NCBI RefSeq assembly: GCF_001510665.1
Contig: NZ_LMTI01000005.1
Span: forward strand, 418,583-482,582
DNA from: Bacillus sp. FJAT-27445
GTDB lineage: Bacteria; Bacillota; Bacilli; Bacillales; Cytobacillaceae
Direction: 5' to 3'
DNA: 64,000 nucleotides
Numbering within the stretch: position 1 is the first letter of the stretch; each line of letters starts with the position of its first letter. Below are positions 23,391 through 32,380 of this stretch, in pieces. The position numbers were made by a program, and so were the translations under genes. The notes under the pieces were generated by a model. That model was not told the origin of the DNA. It made no database searches and saw only the letters and a program-made list of their open reading frames with translations.

Positions 23391-24593
23391 ATGAAACGTT
23401 ACCTCTTTTTAACCATTTTACTTTTTTTATCAGCTTGCTCTGGTAAAGAAGCATCCTTGACTGTAAATCAAAACGAGAATGATGCTACAGAAATAATAGA
23501 AGCAGGTGACAAAGCCTCATCTGAAAGTGAACTAGAAAGTCATAATGAAAGTTTTGAAGAGAATATTGAAGAAAATGTTCGAGAGGGTGCCATGGAAAAG
23601 GAAGGTAAGGAGGAAAGTGTTACTCTTGTTCCTTATGAGGGGGGAGTCGAACACATCTTTTTCCATCCCCTTATGGCGTACCCGGAACTGTCTTTTTCAG
23701 GTCCACAAGCTCAAGGGTACAATGATTGGTTCATCACCGTCGACGAGTTTAATAGAACTTTGGAAGAATTGCATAAACATGATTTCATCCTTGTTCACTT
23801 GGAAGATGTTTATGAAAAGGTTGATGGAAAGATCAAGGAAAAAACACTTAAACTTCCTGAAGGGAAAAAACCAGTAGTCATTTCTATTGATGATGTGAAC
23901 TACTACAAGTACATGAGAGAAGAAGGAAACATTCATCAACTAATTTTAGATAATGAGGGTCATGTAGCCACCTATTCGATTAATCCGGAAGGGAAAGAAG
24001 TGATTTCTTACGAAAATGAAATCATTCCTATCTTAGATACTTTTGTCGAAGAAAATCCTGATTTTTCCTATGAAGGAGCAAAGGGAGTCATTGCTTTGAC
24101 TGGATACGAAGGGGTTCTTGGGTATCGGACTAACAATCTTGATTCCCCTCATTATGAGAAAGAGAAGGAGAAAGCCATCGCTGTTGTAAATCGCCTCAAA
24201 GAAACCGGCTGGACGTTCGGAAATCACTCTTACGCTCATATTGATATCGGGAAGGCGACATTAGAACGCATTAAACGTGACACGAAACGCTGGAAAGAAG
24301 AAGTGGAGATTATTACTGGACCAACCCCCTTGTACTTTTATCCGTTTGGTTCCCGTGTAAACCATGGTGGGGAAAAATTTCAATATCTCGCCGAAGAAGG
24401 GTATGAGGTGATCGCTGCCGTTGGACCCACAACATATACAGAAGTCATAAATAATGTATATACTCAAGATCGTCGTCGTATCGATGGTATGGCATTTATT
24501 GAGCAACCTCATCTATTAACAGATTTACTAGACGCTGATTATGTTTTAGATAGAGAGAGTCGACCTGAAAGGTATTTTAAGAAAGAGAAATAA
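23391..24593 (+). CDS. Polysaccharide deacetylase-like lipoprotein
   Basis: 400 residues. A signal peptide with lipobox LSAC (Cys16) predicts an outer-leaflet lipoprotein. Residues 20-85 are a low-complexity acidic linker. The rest resembles the NodB/polysaccharide-deacetylase fold: KPVVISIDDVNYY (normally the Asp-Asp motif), WTFGNHSYAHIDIG (His-x3-His zinc motif, HSYAH) and LYFYPFGSRV (Arg/Pro motif 3). Unlike standard NodB domains, about 110 residues separate the first two motifs. It would act on a cell-wall or exported glycan. ATG 23391 follows AGAGGGAGAGGAG. Confidence 0.85.
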   Translation: MKRYLFLTILLFLSACSGKEASLTVNQNENDATEIIEAGDKASSESELESHNESFEENIEENVREGAMEKEGKEESVTLVPYEGGVEHIFFHPLMAYPELSFSGPQAQGYNDWFITVDEFNRTLEELHKHDFILVHLEDVYEKVDGKIKEKTLKLPEGKKPVVISIDDVNYYKYMREEGNIHQLILDNEGHVATYSINPEGKEVISYENEIIPILDTFVEENPDFSYEGAKGVIALTGYEGVLGYRTNNLDSPHYEKEKEKAIAVVNRLKETGWTFGNHSYAHIDIGKATLERIKRDTKRWKEEVEIITGPTPLYFYPFGSRVNHGGEKFQYLAEEGYEVIAAVGPTTYTEVINNVYTQDRRRIDGMAFIEQPHLLTDLLDADYVLDRESRPERYFKKEK

Positions 24594-24715
24594 AATCCGT
24601 TATATGGATATTCAAGGTAGAGCGTCTGTATCTGTAAGTAGGTACGTTAATGATTTGTACTTTCGGGACCGATTTCGGTACAAAAATAACATGAGTTTTC
24701 GAGATTAACATTTAT

Positions 24716-24751
24716 TGCGCTGGACGATGTTATAGTTTAGCGCTTTTTTAT
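24716..24751 (+). terminator. Weak terminator
   Basis: GCGCT (24717-24721) and AGCGC (24739-24743) with a T run; only a 5-bp stem. Confidence 0.45.
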
Positions 24752-24788
24752 AGTTGGTAATAATCCTAGGAGGTAAATCTATTCTAGC

Positions 24789-25064
24789 TTACCTTTCTTG
24801 TCTGGAATGCTTAAAGTATTCTACATAGCAAGTTGTGTGATCCTCCGAAAAAGAATAGTAAACTATATACTTATCTACTACGATTTTATAAGTTCCTTCC
24901 CAACCTGGCTGATTGGCTGGAATACTTGTACCAAGAAGGGAAATCTTCCTTTCGATTATTTTCACTATTTCCTTTTTATATTCCTTGGTTTCGTACAAGG
25001 TAAAGTGCTTGCTCCGTATTTGAGAAAATCCTTCCAAGGCCTGTTTCGTCCATTTTATTTTCAT
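24789..25064 (-). CDS. RelE/ParE-family toxin
   Basis: 91 residues from ATG 25064 (MKIKWTKQALEGFSQIRSKH), behind AAGGGGATTAATAAC. The compact alpha-beta layout, the two N-terminal helices and the C-terminal strands (GTYKIVVDKYIVYYSF...YVEYFKHSRQER) match RelE/ParE toxins. RelE-type toxins cut mRNA on the ribosome; ParE-type poison gyrase. The present residues (Lys, Arg, Tyr near the end) do not decide between them. It starts 4 bases after the antitoxin stop, so the two genes are one operon. Confidence 0.85.
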   Translation of the reverse strand: MKIKWTKQALEGFSQIRSKHFTLYETKEYKKEIVKIIERKISLLGTSIPANQPGWEGTYKIVVDKYIVYYSFSEDHTTCYVEYFKHSRQER

Positions 25065-25068
25065 GTTA

Positions 25069-25317
25069 TTAATCCCCTTGCTCAATCATCTCCAAAACCT
25101 CTTCAGTTGAGTAAACTTTCCCATTCGAAATGTCATCTTTTGCCTGAATTAACTTCTTTTTTAACTCGGGATCATTTTCAAAATCTTCTTTAACTGAAGT
25201 CCCTGGTTCTTCAAGTTGGGATAAAAAATACTTTTTTCCATCGACTTCAAAAACTGTTTCTCCTTCACGGACTATTTCTTTTATGATATCCGCCGCATGC
25301 CCATATAGCCTTTTCAT
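25069..25317 (-). CDS. Antitoxin of the RelE/ParE-type pair
   Basis: 82 residues. The C-terminus DISNGKVYSTEEVLEMIEQ is the toxin-wrapping segment seen in Phd/YefM-like and related Bacillus antitoxins, where a G.(V/I)YS..E motif is common. The N-terminal half (HAADIIKEIVREGETVFEVDGKKYFLS) is a short alpha-beta unit that likely dimerises and binds the operon promoter. ATG 25317 follows AGGAGG. It precedes the toxin by 4 bases, the usual antitoxin-first order. Confidence 0.82.
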   Translation of the reverse strand: MKRLYGHAADIIKEIVREGETVFEVDGKKYFLSQLEEPGTSVKEDFENDPELKKKLIQAKDDISNGKVYSTEEVLEMIEQGD

Positions 25318-25407
25318 TTGAACTCCTCCTATTCACTTATTTCCTTTATTATACTTTATTATTTTGAATTATAGACACCGTTACCTACTAGTACTGATAT
25401 AGTAAAT

Positions 25408-25455
25408 AAAAAGAAGATGAACACTACATTTTGTAGAGATTCATCTTCTTTTTCG
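25408..25455 (-). terminator. Bidirectional terminator
   Basis: AAAAAGAAGATGAA (25408-25421) pairs with TTCATCTTCTTTTT (25440-25454); A and T runs on both sides let it act on either strand. It lies between the SurA-N lipoprotein gene's 3' end and the 5' side of the antitoxin. Confidence 0.75.
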
Positions 25456-25511
25456 TTTGAAGGGGCATTTATCAATAACCCCTTGAACTGTTCATTTTTG
25501 TGTGCAACAAC

Positions 25512-26279
25512 TTAAATCTTAATATCAATCTTTGCATTTTTCTTTAACTCTTCAACCTGCTGAGCGAGTTTTTCTTGCTGTTTTTGCTGTTTAAGAGATT
25601 GTTCGATTTGCGGTTTTACTTCTTCAAACTTTGGAACTTTTTGTCCAGTACTCTTTCCTTGTTCCGCAAATTGATCATACGTTTGTTGAATTTCTTCATC
25701 GGTTATTTTACCAGCCGGCACTTCTTTCTCAAAGTACTGTTTAAGTTTAATATCGTCAGCTATTTGGGTTTCAAGTGTTTTCATATCCATGCCGGATTTT
25801 TTAAGAGCGGCTTCGAATTCTTTTTCTGTTTTAAACTGTTTTTTTAGTTCGTCCAGCTGCTTTTTAATATCTGCCTCTGAAACTTTATAGTTTTTTTTAT
25901 TTACGTCTTGAAGAAGAAGAGTTTGTCCGATTAAGCTGTCAATTGTTTGGTTTTTCACTTGCTCTGCAGCTTCTTTAGAAGTCGGATCTTGTCCCATTTG
26001 CTGCATTTGTCCTTGTATAGATGCTAAAGTGCTATTATAGTCGCTACCTAAAATTTCTTTATCATTCACTATGGCAACAGTTTTCTTTTCATCTATTTGC
26101 TGTGCCTTTAATTTCTTTTGCATTTCTTCCATTTTCTTTTGCTGTTCTTTCTTATAATCGCTTTGTGCAGTTTTTGCTTTATCATCATTTTTAGCATCTT
26201 TACTTTCTTCATTTCCTCCGCATGCCGCTAAAACAACGGCCAAAAGACCGGTAATTAATATAAACATCATTTTTTTCAT
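25512..26279 (-). CDS. SurA N-terminal domain lipoprotein (PrsA-like chaperone without a PPIase domain)
   Basis: 255 residues. The signal peptide ends in lipobox LAAC (Cys20), predicting an exported lipoprotein. Residues 25-65 form a highly charged coiled coil. The remainder is the SurA N-terminal fold: VAIVNDKEILGSDYNSTLASI, EQVKNQTIDSLIGQTLLLQD, KYK.SEADIKKQLDELKKQF. The parvulin domain found in PrsA is absent; instead a C-terminal helix (KPQIEQSLKQQKQQEKLAQQ) closes the chaperone cradle. It likely assists folding or assembly of secreted proteins. ATG 26279 follows AAGGAGA. Confidence 0.88.
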   Translation of the reverse strand: MKKMMFILITGLLAVVLAACGGNEESKDAKNDDKAKTAQSDYKKEQQKKMEEMQKKLKAQQIDEKKTVAIVNDKEILGSDYNSTLASIQGQMQQMGQDPTSKEAAEQVKNQTIDSLIGQTLLLQDVNKKNYKVSEADIKKQLDELKKQFKTEKEFEAALKKSGMDMKTLETQIADDIKLKQYFEKEVPAGKITDEEIQQTYDQFAEQGKSTGQKVPKFEEVKPQIEQSLKQQKQQEKLAQQVEELKKNAKIDIKI

Positions 26280-26299
26280 AACAAATCTCCTTACTTTAG

Positions 26300-26577
26300 C
26301 TAGAAGTATAATTTTCCCCTCAAAAAAATCACCTAGTGGGCATTATAAAGAAAATCTTACGAAAAAGAAACAGTATGCGCTCATTTTTAATATTTATAAC
26401 ACGATTGAAACATTTTGTATGAAAATGGATGCCAGTCAAAAGAAAATTCAAAAACGATTAGCAAAAAGGTTCTTAAACCCCAAAACACTTTTAGAAATTT
26501 CCCAACATCCTAATTCCATTTTATGTGAAAATTTGACCGTATTTATATGCATGAGGTGGTATAATAATGGACAATAG
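26300..26577 (+). other. Open frame without a start, possible gene remnant
   Basis: The plus strand is open from about 26296 to TAG at 26575, reading GHYKENLTKKKQYALIFNIY and then MDASQKKIQKRLAKRFLNPK. The first ATG is mid-frame and lacks a ribosome binding site. Length and composition look protein-like, but no family is recognised. It overlaps the promoter region of the holin-like toxin gene. Confidence 0.35.
26557..26565 (+). promoter_or_regulatory. Extended -10 promoter of the holin-like toxin
   Basis: TGGTATAAT (26557-26565) is an extended -10 element about 65 bases before the start codon; TTGACC (26533-26538) is too far away (21 bases) to be an ideal -35 box. Confidence 0.5.
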
Positions 26578-26631
26578 GATAGGTCTGTCCAAGGGTGGCC
26601 CGGTTACTCCTAGTTGAAAGGGGTGATGCCG

Positions 26632-26715
26632 GTGACAGTATACGAATCGCTGACGCTAATGATTACATTCGCGGGATTCGTTGTCACAATACTGGCTTTT
26701 ACACAAAACAAATAA
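26632..26715 (+). CDS. Putative holin-like type I toxin, 27 residues
   Basis: GTG 26632 with AAAGGGG 8 bases upstream encodes MTVYESLTLMITFAGFVVTI plus LAFTQNK; the ATG at 26626 would add two residues but has almost no spacing. The TVYESLxLMI start, one hydrophobic helix and short polar tail match the holin-like toxin family of Bacillus type I toxin-antitoxin systems. The peptide would insert in the membrane. The RNA continues to a terminator at 26822, leaving about 70 bases where an antisense RNA could overlap, as in related systems. It is too short for routine gene finders. Confidence 0.8.
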   Translation: MTVYESLTLMITFAGFVVTILAFTQNK

Positions 26716-26786
26716 TCCACCATAGAGTGGTTGCTCAGGTGGATTAACTGCCCCGATGCCGGCCCCTTGCGAGAACCGCCTATTGG

Positions 26787-26822
26787 AGACCGGACATGGT
26801 ACCAGCATGTTCGGTCTTTTCT
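26787..26822 (+). terminator. Terminator of the toxin mRNA
   Basis: AGACCGGACATG (26787-26798) pairs with CATGTTCGGTCT (26806-26817), one G-U pair, then TTTTCT. Upstream, ATCCACC and GGTGGAT (26714-26745) form another stem. Confidence 0.75.
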
Positions 26823-27030
26823 AGTATATACGTCTAACCAGGAACAATTATACCATATTTTATACAAATTCAAACTTCTATAAAGTGTTCCATGTTACTT
26901 ATGTAATTATCCTATTTTTTAAAAATAAAACCTTAATGAGCGATAATTCGTCAAACTGTTTTTTCACCAATTAGAATTATTAAACAAAAATAAAAACACA
27001 AGGCTGCTTTCATGGCCTTGTGTTTCCTAT
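26823..27030. other. No gene; AT-rich spacer
   Basis: Between the toxin terminator and the 3' end of fosB. AAACACAAGGC (about 26993) and GGCCTTGTGTTT (27014-27026) form a hairpin whose A/T flanks fit a terminator for the leftward fosB transcript. Confidence 0.5.
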
Positions 27031-27450
27031 TTAATAAAACTCCATATGCCCCTTATCATGTTGATAATACTCCAGCCGATCCTCCAGCGTCCCCGTGTGG
27101 AATTCAAACTTATGCCCATCCGGATCCACAAAATACACCGACCGCTTATCCCGTTCTTCCCGCTCCCGGTCAGGAAGGATTTCCACACCCAGCCGTTTCA
27201 GCCGTTCAACCATTCCGTCAAAATCCGCCTCATCCACTGAAAACGCCACATGTGTATACGACACCCGAATCTCATTCCGCGGAACATCCTTCTCCACATT
27301 CAGCGCGAGCCACATCCCCGCCAGGTCGAAATACGCCGTACTCCGCCCCTTCACAAGCAGCTTCGCCCCCAGCGCATCCCGATAGAAAGCCACCGACCGC
27401 TCCAAATCGCTCACCGAAAACAAAAAATGATTCAACCCCTTAACAGCCAA
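27031..27450 (-). CDS. fosB: Metallothiol transferase FosB (fosfomycin-modifying glyoxalase-fold enzyme)
   Basis: 139 residues from TTG 27450 (MAVKGLNHFLFSVSD), preferred because GAGGGG precedes it and the family starts close to KG(I/L)NH. Metal ligands of the vicinal-oxygen-chelate fold are visible: His in GLNHFLFSV, His in YTHVAFSV, and Glu in HKFEFHTG. GRSTAYFDLAGMWLALN is the FosB substrate loop. The enzyme adds bacillithiol or cysteine to fosfomycin with Mg or Mn. It is the only intact member of five copies here. A scrap of a dsbA-like gene lies upstream. Confidence 0.92.
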   Translation of the reverse strand: MAVKGLNHFLFSVSDLERSVAFYRDALGAKLLVKGRSTAYFDLAGMWLALNVEKDVPRNEIRVSYTHVAFSVDEADFDGMVERLKRLGVEILPDREREERDKRSVYFVDPDGHKFEFHTGTLEDRLEYYQHDKGHMEFY

Positions 27451-27477
27451 ACCCCTCAACCCCCAAGCCCTTTTATG

Positions 27478-27555
27478 TAAAAAGCCAGCTCTTCGGCTGG
27501 CGCCCACGCCAATTACTTTGCACCCATCAATTTGGAAAGCTACGCCACCAGTTGG
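27478..27555 (-). pseudogene. 3' scrap of a DsbA/FrnE-like gene plus its terminator
   Basis: On the minus strand 27520-27555 codes for PTGGVAFQIDGC, which aligns with PAAGEACGIDGC at the end of the oxidoreductase gene at 38505. The hairpin AGCCAGC/GCTGGC (27483-27501) with a T run matches that gene's terminator at 38470-38500. So the fosB duplication carried along the end of the upstream gene. Confidence 0.75.
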
Positions 27556-27778
27556 TATCTACGCCCAAAGCCAGCACTCACCAATTAGACGAAAAACGCG
27601 TACAGTCCGTTTCCTTTTATAAGAAATGAACAGTTACTTAGGAAAATAGCTGAAGTATATCTAACTCAATTTAATCCAATTAAGGTATTTTTAATTAAAG
27701 ACATTTTAATTGAAAGTATTTTGGAATAGCGATAAAATAAACTTGTACGTTAGTAAAACAACACAAGGGGGATACATC

Positions 27779-28516
27779 ATGACGAGATTACAAGATAAAG
27801 TAGCAGTTGTAACAGGAGGCGCTTCAGGAATTGGTTATGCCATCGTAGAGAAATTTGTTAAGGAAGGCGCAAAAGTCGTTGTCGGAGATATTACAGACAA
27901 CATTTTTGAGCTGGAAAATACATTTGGTGAAAGTGTAAAAGCTGTAAAAGTAGATGTCTCAAAGGAAGCAGATGTTAAAAATCTAATTGAAACAGCTGTA
28001 AATACTTTCGGAAAACTTGATATTTTATGTAACAATGCAGGGATTATTGGGGCCTATGCAAACATAGAGGAATATACGGAAGAACAATGGAATCGAGTGT
28101 TAGGCATTAACATAAATGGTCCATTTTTCGGTATTAAACATGCCGTTCCTTATATGAAACAAAACGGTGGTGGATCCATTATCAATACCGTTTCTATTTC
28201 ATCTCGACATGCCACACCAGGTTCACCAGCCTACGTTACCTCAAAAGGAGCAGTACTAATGCTAACTCGCCAAGCTGGACATGATTACGCCCGTGATAAC
28301 ATTCGGGTAAATGGTATTTCACCAGGCGTAGTGAATACTGGTATTTTAAAAGACGTGGACGATGACATGTTAAAAGTATATTCAGAAGCAATCCCAATGG
28401 GTAGAATAGGTGAACCGTCAGAACTTGCGAATGTTGTTTGCTTCTTAGCATCCGATGAAGCATCTTATGTTACTGGCCAGACTTACATTGTTGATGGTGG
28501 TAAAGATACCATTTAA
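27779..28516 (+). CDS. Short-chain dehydrogenase/reductase
   Basis: 245 residues from ATG 27779 behind AAGGGGGATAC. NAD loop TGGASGIG near residue 14, acidic VGDITD after the second strand (an Asp there favours NAD over NADP), NNAG at about 85, catalytic Ser and YVTSKGAVL (YxxxK), then IRVNGISPG and a C-terminal YVTGQTYIVDGGKDTI. Glucose 1-dehydrogenase/FabG-like; substrate unknown. It is a single-gene unit with a strong terminator and is followed by repeat C. Confidence 0.88.
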   Translation: MTRLQDKVAVVTGGASGIGYAIVEKFVKEGAKVVVGDITDNIFELENTFGESVKAVKVDVSKEADVKNLIETAVNTFGKLDILCNNAGIIGAYANIEEYTEEQWNRVLGININGPFFGIKHAVPYMKQNGGGSIINTVSISSRHATPGSPAYVTSKGAVLMLTRQAGHDYARDNIRVNGISPGVVNTGILKDVDDDMLKVYSEAIPMGRIGEPSELANVVCFLASDEASYVTGQTYIVDGGKDTI

Positions 28517-28582
28517 GCCTTAAAAAAATTTTTATCTTTACCTATCAGAATATAATAAAAACTCCTTTGCGAATACATTAAT

Positions 28583-28617
28583 TGGCTCTCCCAGTTTTCA
28601 TGTTGGGAGAGCCATTT
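28583..28617 (+). terminator. Terminator after the dehydrogenase
   Basis: GGCTCTCCCA (28584-28593) pairs with TGGGAGAGCC (28604-28613), followed by ATTTCATTTCT. Confidence 0.8.
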
Positions 28618-28636
28618 CATTTCTTAAGTGGTCAAC

Positions 28637-28683
28637 CAGGAAATAGAAAACAAATCTTTTTTCCAAATCACCCGTTAATCCAA
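28637..28683 (+). repeat. Dispersed repeat C, copy 2
   Basis: Direct copy of 16460-16505, again just downstream of a short-chain dehydrogenase gene and its terminator. Confidence 0.55.
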
Positions 28684-28977
28684 ACTAATATATTCTTAAT
28701 TGAAGAGAATAATATGCAAATCAGTTGCGCTTGCCTAATAAGGTAAGCGCCTTTTTAATTGATGTTCGTTACCTTTCATTAAAAGAGTATACGATTTCTC
28801 AAGAATAATGGTTATAGTGTACTCTTTCGACTAAGTCTGGCTGCCAGTTGGGCTTTTTCTTTTGCAAAAATGAACCGATTGTTAAGTTTTAGAATAATTT
28901 CCATTTGCTAGTGCAAAAGTCATAGGTATTCAGTATAATTTTCCTATATTGCAAGGAAAAAGAATTGAGGGATGTTT

Positions 28978-31900
28978 ATGACATGGTTCACAAAATGGGC
29001 GTTGCGGAATAGGGCTGCGGTTGTTTTTTCCGTGATTGTCTCGATGGTTTTCGGTATTTTCAGCTATACCACCATTCCAATGGAGCTCATGCCGTCAGCC
29101 GATCAGCCTTATATTACCATATCGACGGTAGGCAATGGCTTGGATGCGGTCACGATGGATGAACAAGTAACGCAGCCTATTGAAAAAGCACTAACAGGCA
29201 TCAAAGGGAAACGCAATGTAATCGCTGAAACCGGTAATAACTTCACCCAGATGACCATAACGTTTGAATCAGACACTGATTTAAAAGAAGCGAAGCAACA
29301 AATCCAAGAAAACATCTCGATGGTCAACCTGCCAAATGGAGTCATGAAACCATATGTGGTGCTGCTTAATACATCACAAATCCCCATTATTCAACTTGGT
29401 CTTACCTTTGATAAAGAAATCGAAAACAAAGAAATAAGTCTCGTAGAAACCGAGATTCTTCCCCTGTTCAAGAACATCAAGGGCGTAGGGAATGTCATGA
29501 CGTACGGAAAAAAGAACCAGCAGGTCATGATTAAGGTCGATCCGGCAAAACTTGCCGCTGCCCAAATCTCTCTCGAAAAGATGTACACCCTCCTCCAAGG
29601 GAAAAATGCGACTGTCGCTATAGGCGAACAAACCTTGGATGACCAGGCGACGAGCATTATTGTAACTGGAAAAATTGACAGCATTGCAGACGTGGAGAAT
29701 CTTCAATTGAACGCGGCCACGAAATTGAAAGATGTAGCTGAAGTAACAATGGAGAAGGATACGAAGAGTATTACGCATATGAATGGAAAGAATTACATAC
29801 ATCTCATTATCCAGAAAGATTCCACGGGTAATGCAGTCACGGTAGGCAAGCAAGTAGAAGAAGTTGCTAAGAAAATCAATAATGACTATAAAGGAATTCT
29901 CAACGCAACAATCTTCATTAATTTAGCAAACACGGTACTGGATTCAATCAACGCCATGACAAGGGAAGTACTGACTGGCGCCTTATTTGCGACCTTGATT
30001 ATCTGGCTGTTCTTGAAAAGTTTCCGGATGACTCTAATTACCATTATCAGCATCCCGCTTTCGCTGTGCATCACTATGATTTTGCTATCCTTCTTTGGGG
30101 TTACGTTGAACATCCTAACTTTAGGCGGTATCGCGGTATCGGTTGGGCGGCTTGTCGATGACAGCATCGTGGTAGTTGAAAACATTTACCGGAGAAAAAG
30201 GGAGAAAGTTCTCACCCCTGCCTTTATTATCGACTCAGTAAAAGAAGTTTCAGCTGCGGTTACATCATCGACTCTCACCACGGTAGCAGTGTTCCTGCCA
30301 ATGATGCTTGCTTCCGGCAGTTTAAGAGATATAATCGCACCGTTTGCAATTACCATTACCTGTTCACTCCTTGCATCCTTGCTCGTATCTCTGACTGTCG
30401 TGCCGATGCTCAGCCAGCGAATGATGAGAAAAGTAAAGATAAAAGAGCACAAAAATGGATCGTTTTATCCTAAAGTACTACGCTGGTCACTAAACCATAA
30501 ATGGCTTCCAATTTTACTATCCGTTGCAGTAATCATCAGTTCCATCGGATTGTTTGCGGCGATGCCAAAAGGCTCCGTCGACCAAAAGGATAGCGCCTAT
30601 CTTTCCATTTGGCTTCGCTATCAAAATGGAACCGAATTCAAGGAAATCGAAAACGGGATAAAGAGAATGGAAGACCTTCTTTCTGAAAAGAAGGACGTTG
30701 GAAACCACCTTGTCCTGGCCGGGACGAATGCCGATGCAGCCCAGTTTGGCGAGCTTCAGGATCCAAACCAGGCGCAGTTCATGGTGTTCCTGAAAGAAGG
30801 CACGGATTCTGCTAAATTGGTTCAGCAGCTGAGGAATGAAAAAGATCAATTCCCAGGAGCGGAGTTAACTGCCAATACAGCAGGACTTATGGGTGAGAAT
30901 AAAACGACCGTATCCGTGGATGTCATCGGAAACAATGAGGATGACATTAAACGGGCGGCGGATGAAGTCAAGAAAACATTTGAAGGCATTGCTGGTGTCA
31001 AAAAAGTAGAAACGAATGAAGAAGATCAAAAGCCGACCGTGACAGTAACGGTAAACCCAACCATCGCGAATGCCCAGCAAATTTCCCAATCCATCCGAGG
31101 CATGATTGAGCCTGCAGTAATCGGCAGTGTTGAAATCGATGGCCGAAGCACAATGGTACAGCTTGGCGCACTGCAGGAAATAAAAACTTCAAATGATTTA
31201 AAGGATCTTCAATTGATGACCCAAGAAGGACCGACTACCTTGGGAACCATTGCAACCATTGAGGAGTCCAACAAACCGGGCACCATTTACTCAAAAGACG
31301 GGCATCATTACCTTCAAGTCAATGCTGTTGTCGACCCGAAGAAAATGGTCGATGTCGCCGGGGAAATCAATAAACAATTGGCAGCCTGGAAACAAGACAA
31401 CAAATTCGGGAATGGAACGAGCGCTGAAATCACAGGTGCAGCCATGCAGTCATCCGATGATTTAGTGGAACTTGGGAAACTTGCTTTATTCTCGATCGGA
31501 ATAGTGTTTATCATCCTTCTCGTCACATTAAAATCATTCCGAGCGAGCATTGCGATTTTATTATCTTTGCCACTTGCGGCAATTGGATCACTCTTAGGGC
31601 TAGTCGTATCAAAATCAAGCATTGATATTTCATCCGGAATCGGCATGCTCATGCTTGTCGGAATCGTCGTCACGAATGCGATTGTGCTTGTTGACCGGAT
31701 CCGCCATAACGAAGAGACCATGTCCATCAGGGAAGCCATCATGGAAGCAGGAACCGTACGACTGCGGCCAATCTTGATGACTGCGCTTGCCACCGTATTT
31801 GCCATGGTTCCGCTCCTATTCGCGCACCAATCCGCGATGAGCATGAATCTTGTTTCAAAGGGGCTAGCTGTCGTCGTTATTTTCGGACTGCTCGTGTCTA

Positions 31901-32010
31901 CTTTCCTGACACTGATCGTAATCCCGACATTCTATGAACTGTTCCATTTCAAAAAAGCAAAAAAACAAAGACAACTTTCCAATCCTGTTTCCGTTGAATT
32001 AAACGTCTAA
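28978..32010 (+). CDS. RND-family efflux transporter (SwrC/AcrB-like)
   Basis: 1010 residues with the RND repeat layout: a first membrane helix (VVFSVIVSMVFGIFSY), a periplasm-side domain of about 290 residues, helices 2-6, then a second half of the same design. GGIAVSVGRLVDDSIVVVENI (helix 4) holds the paired aspartates used for proton relay; VGIVVTNAIVLVDRI is the equivalent in helix 10. Closest in design to Bacillus SwrC (YerP), which exports surfactin-like lipopeptides. ATG 28978 is favoured over 28972 by spacing from TTGAGGG. No membrane-fusion protein gene is next to it, as is usual in Firmicutes. TATAAT at 28934-28939 is a probable -10 box. Confidence 0.92.
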   Translation: MTWFTKWALRNRAAVVFSVIVSMVFGIFSYTTIPMELMPSADQPYITISTVGNGLDAVTMDEQVTQPIEKALTGIKGKRNVIAETGNNFTQMTITFESDTDLKEAKQQIQENISMVNLPNGVMKPYVVLLNTSQIPIIQLGLTFDKEIENKEISLVETEILPLFKNIKGVGNVMTYGKKNQQVMIKVDPAKLAAAQISLEKMYTLLQGKNATVAIGEQTLDDQATSIIVTGKIDSIADVENLQLNAATKLKDVAEVTMEKDTKSITHMNGKNYIHLIIQKDSTGNAVTVGKQVEEVAKKINNDYKGILNATIFINLANTVLDSINAMTREVLTGALFATLIIWLFLKSFRMTLITIISIPLSLCITMILLSFFGVTLNILTLGGIAVSVGRLVDDSIVVVENIYRRKREKVLTPAFIIDSVKEVSAAVTSSTLTTVAVFLPMMLASGSLRDIIAPFAITITCSLLASLLVSLTVVPMLSQRMMRKVKIKEHKNGSFYPKVLRWSLNHKWLPILLSVAVIISSIGLFAAMPKGSVDQKDSAYLSIWLRYQNGTEFKEIENGIKRMEDLLSEKKDVGNHLVLAGTNADAAQFGELQDPNQAQFMVFLKEGTDSAKLVQQLRNEKDQFPGAELTANTAGLMGENKTTVSVDVIGNNEDDIKRAADEVKKTFEGIAGVKKVETNEEDQKPTVTVTVNPTIANAQQISQSIRGMIEPAVIGSVEIDGRSTMVQLGALQEIKTSNDLKDLQLMTQEGPTTLGTIATIEESNKPGTIYSKDGHHYLQVNAVVDPKKMVDVAGEINKQLAAWKQDNKFGNGTSAEITGAAMQSSDDLVELGKLALFSIGIVFIILLVTLKSFRASIAILLSLPLAAIGSLLGLVVSKSSIDISSGIGMLMLVGIVVTNAIVLVDRIRHNEETMSIREAIMEAGTVRLRPILMTALATVFAMVPLLFAHQSAMSMNLVSKGLAVVVIFGLLVSTFLTLIVIPTFYELFHFKKAKKQRQLSNPVSVELNV

Positions 32011-32041
32011 AACAGCAACTTACTATAATATAGAAAATGTG

Positions 32042-32075
32042 TGAAGCAGCCTATGGACCTAGGCTGCTTCTTTTG
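32042..32075 (+). terminator. Terminator after the RND gene
   Basis: GAAGCAGCCT (32042-32051) pairs with AGGCTGCTTC (32061-32070), followed by TTTTG. Confidence 0.85.
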
Positions 32076-32380
32076 TGTTCATTGCACGCCCAGTTAACAA
32101 CCAGCTGTAGGGGGCAACGCAATAGTGCCACCCTTCGTTATTCTTGTCACTTTAGGTGAGGTTAGCTTTCTTCTGGTGGCCCGTTATAAGGAGCTGCTCT
32201 TTTGATATTCCGAGACTGCCAAAGCATGGACAGTTGTCGTCCCAATCGTCAACTATTCAAGCTCTCAGAAAACCCCGCCTCATAAATGGAAATACCAGTA
32301 AACAACTACAGGAATTTGGTATAATAAGTAAAGGACTCCTTGTACGGATTAAACATAGTGAGAGGGAAAGGGATAATTAA

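Noticed and set aside
27012-27443. Plus-strand frames opposite fosB
   Set aside because: Proline-rich products without start signals; they mirror the fosB codons. The same applies to plus-strand frames at 33642-33899 and 36193-36610 opposite fosB relics.
32156-32380. 74-codon frame before the AT-rich membrane protein
   Set aside because: No ribosome binding site, low-complexity product, and it runs through the promoter of the next gene.
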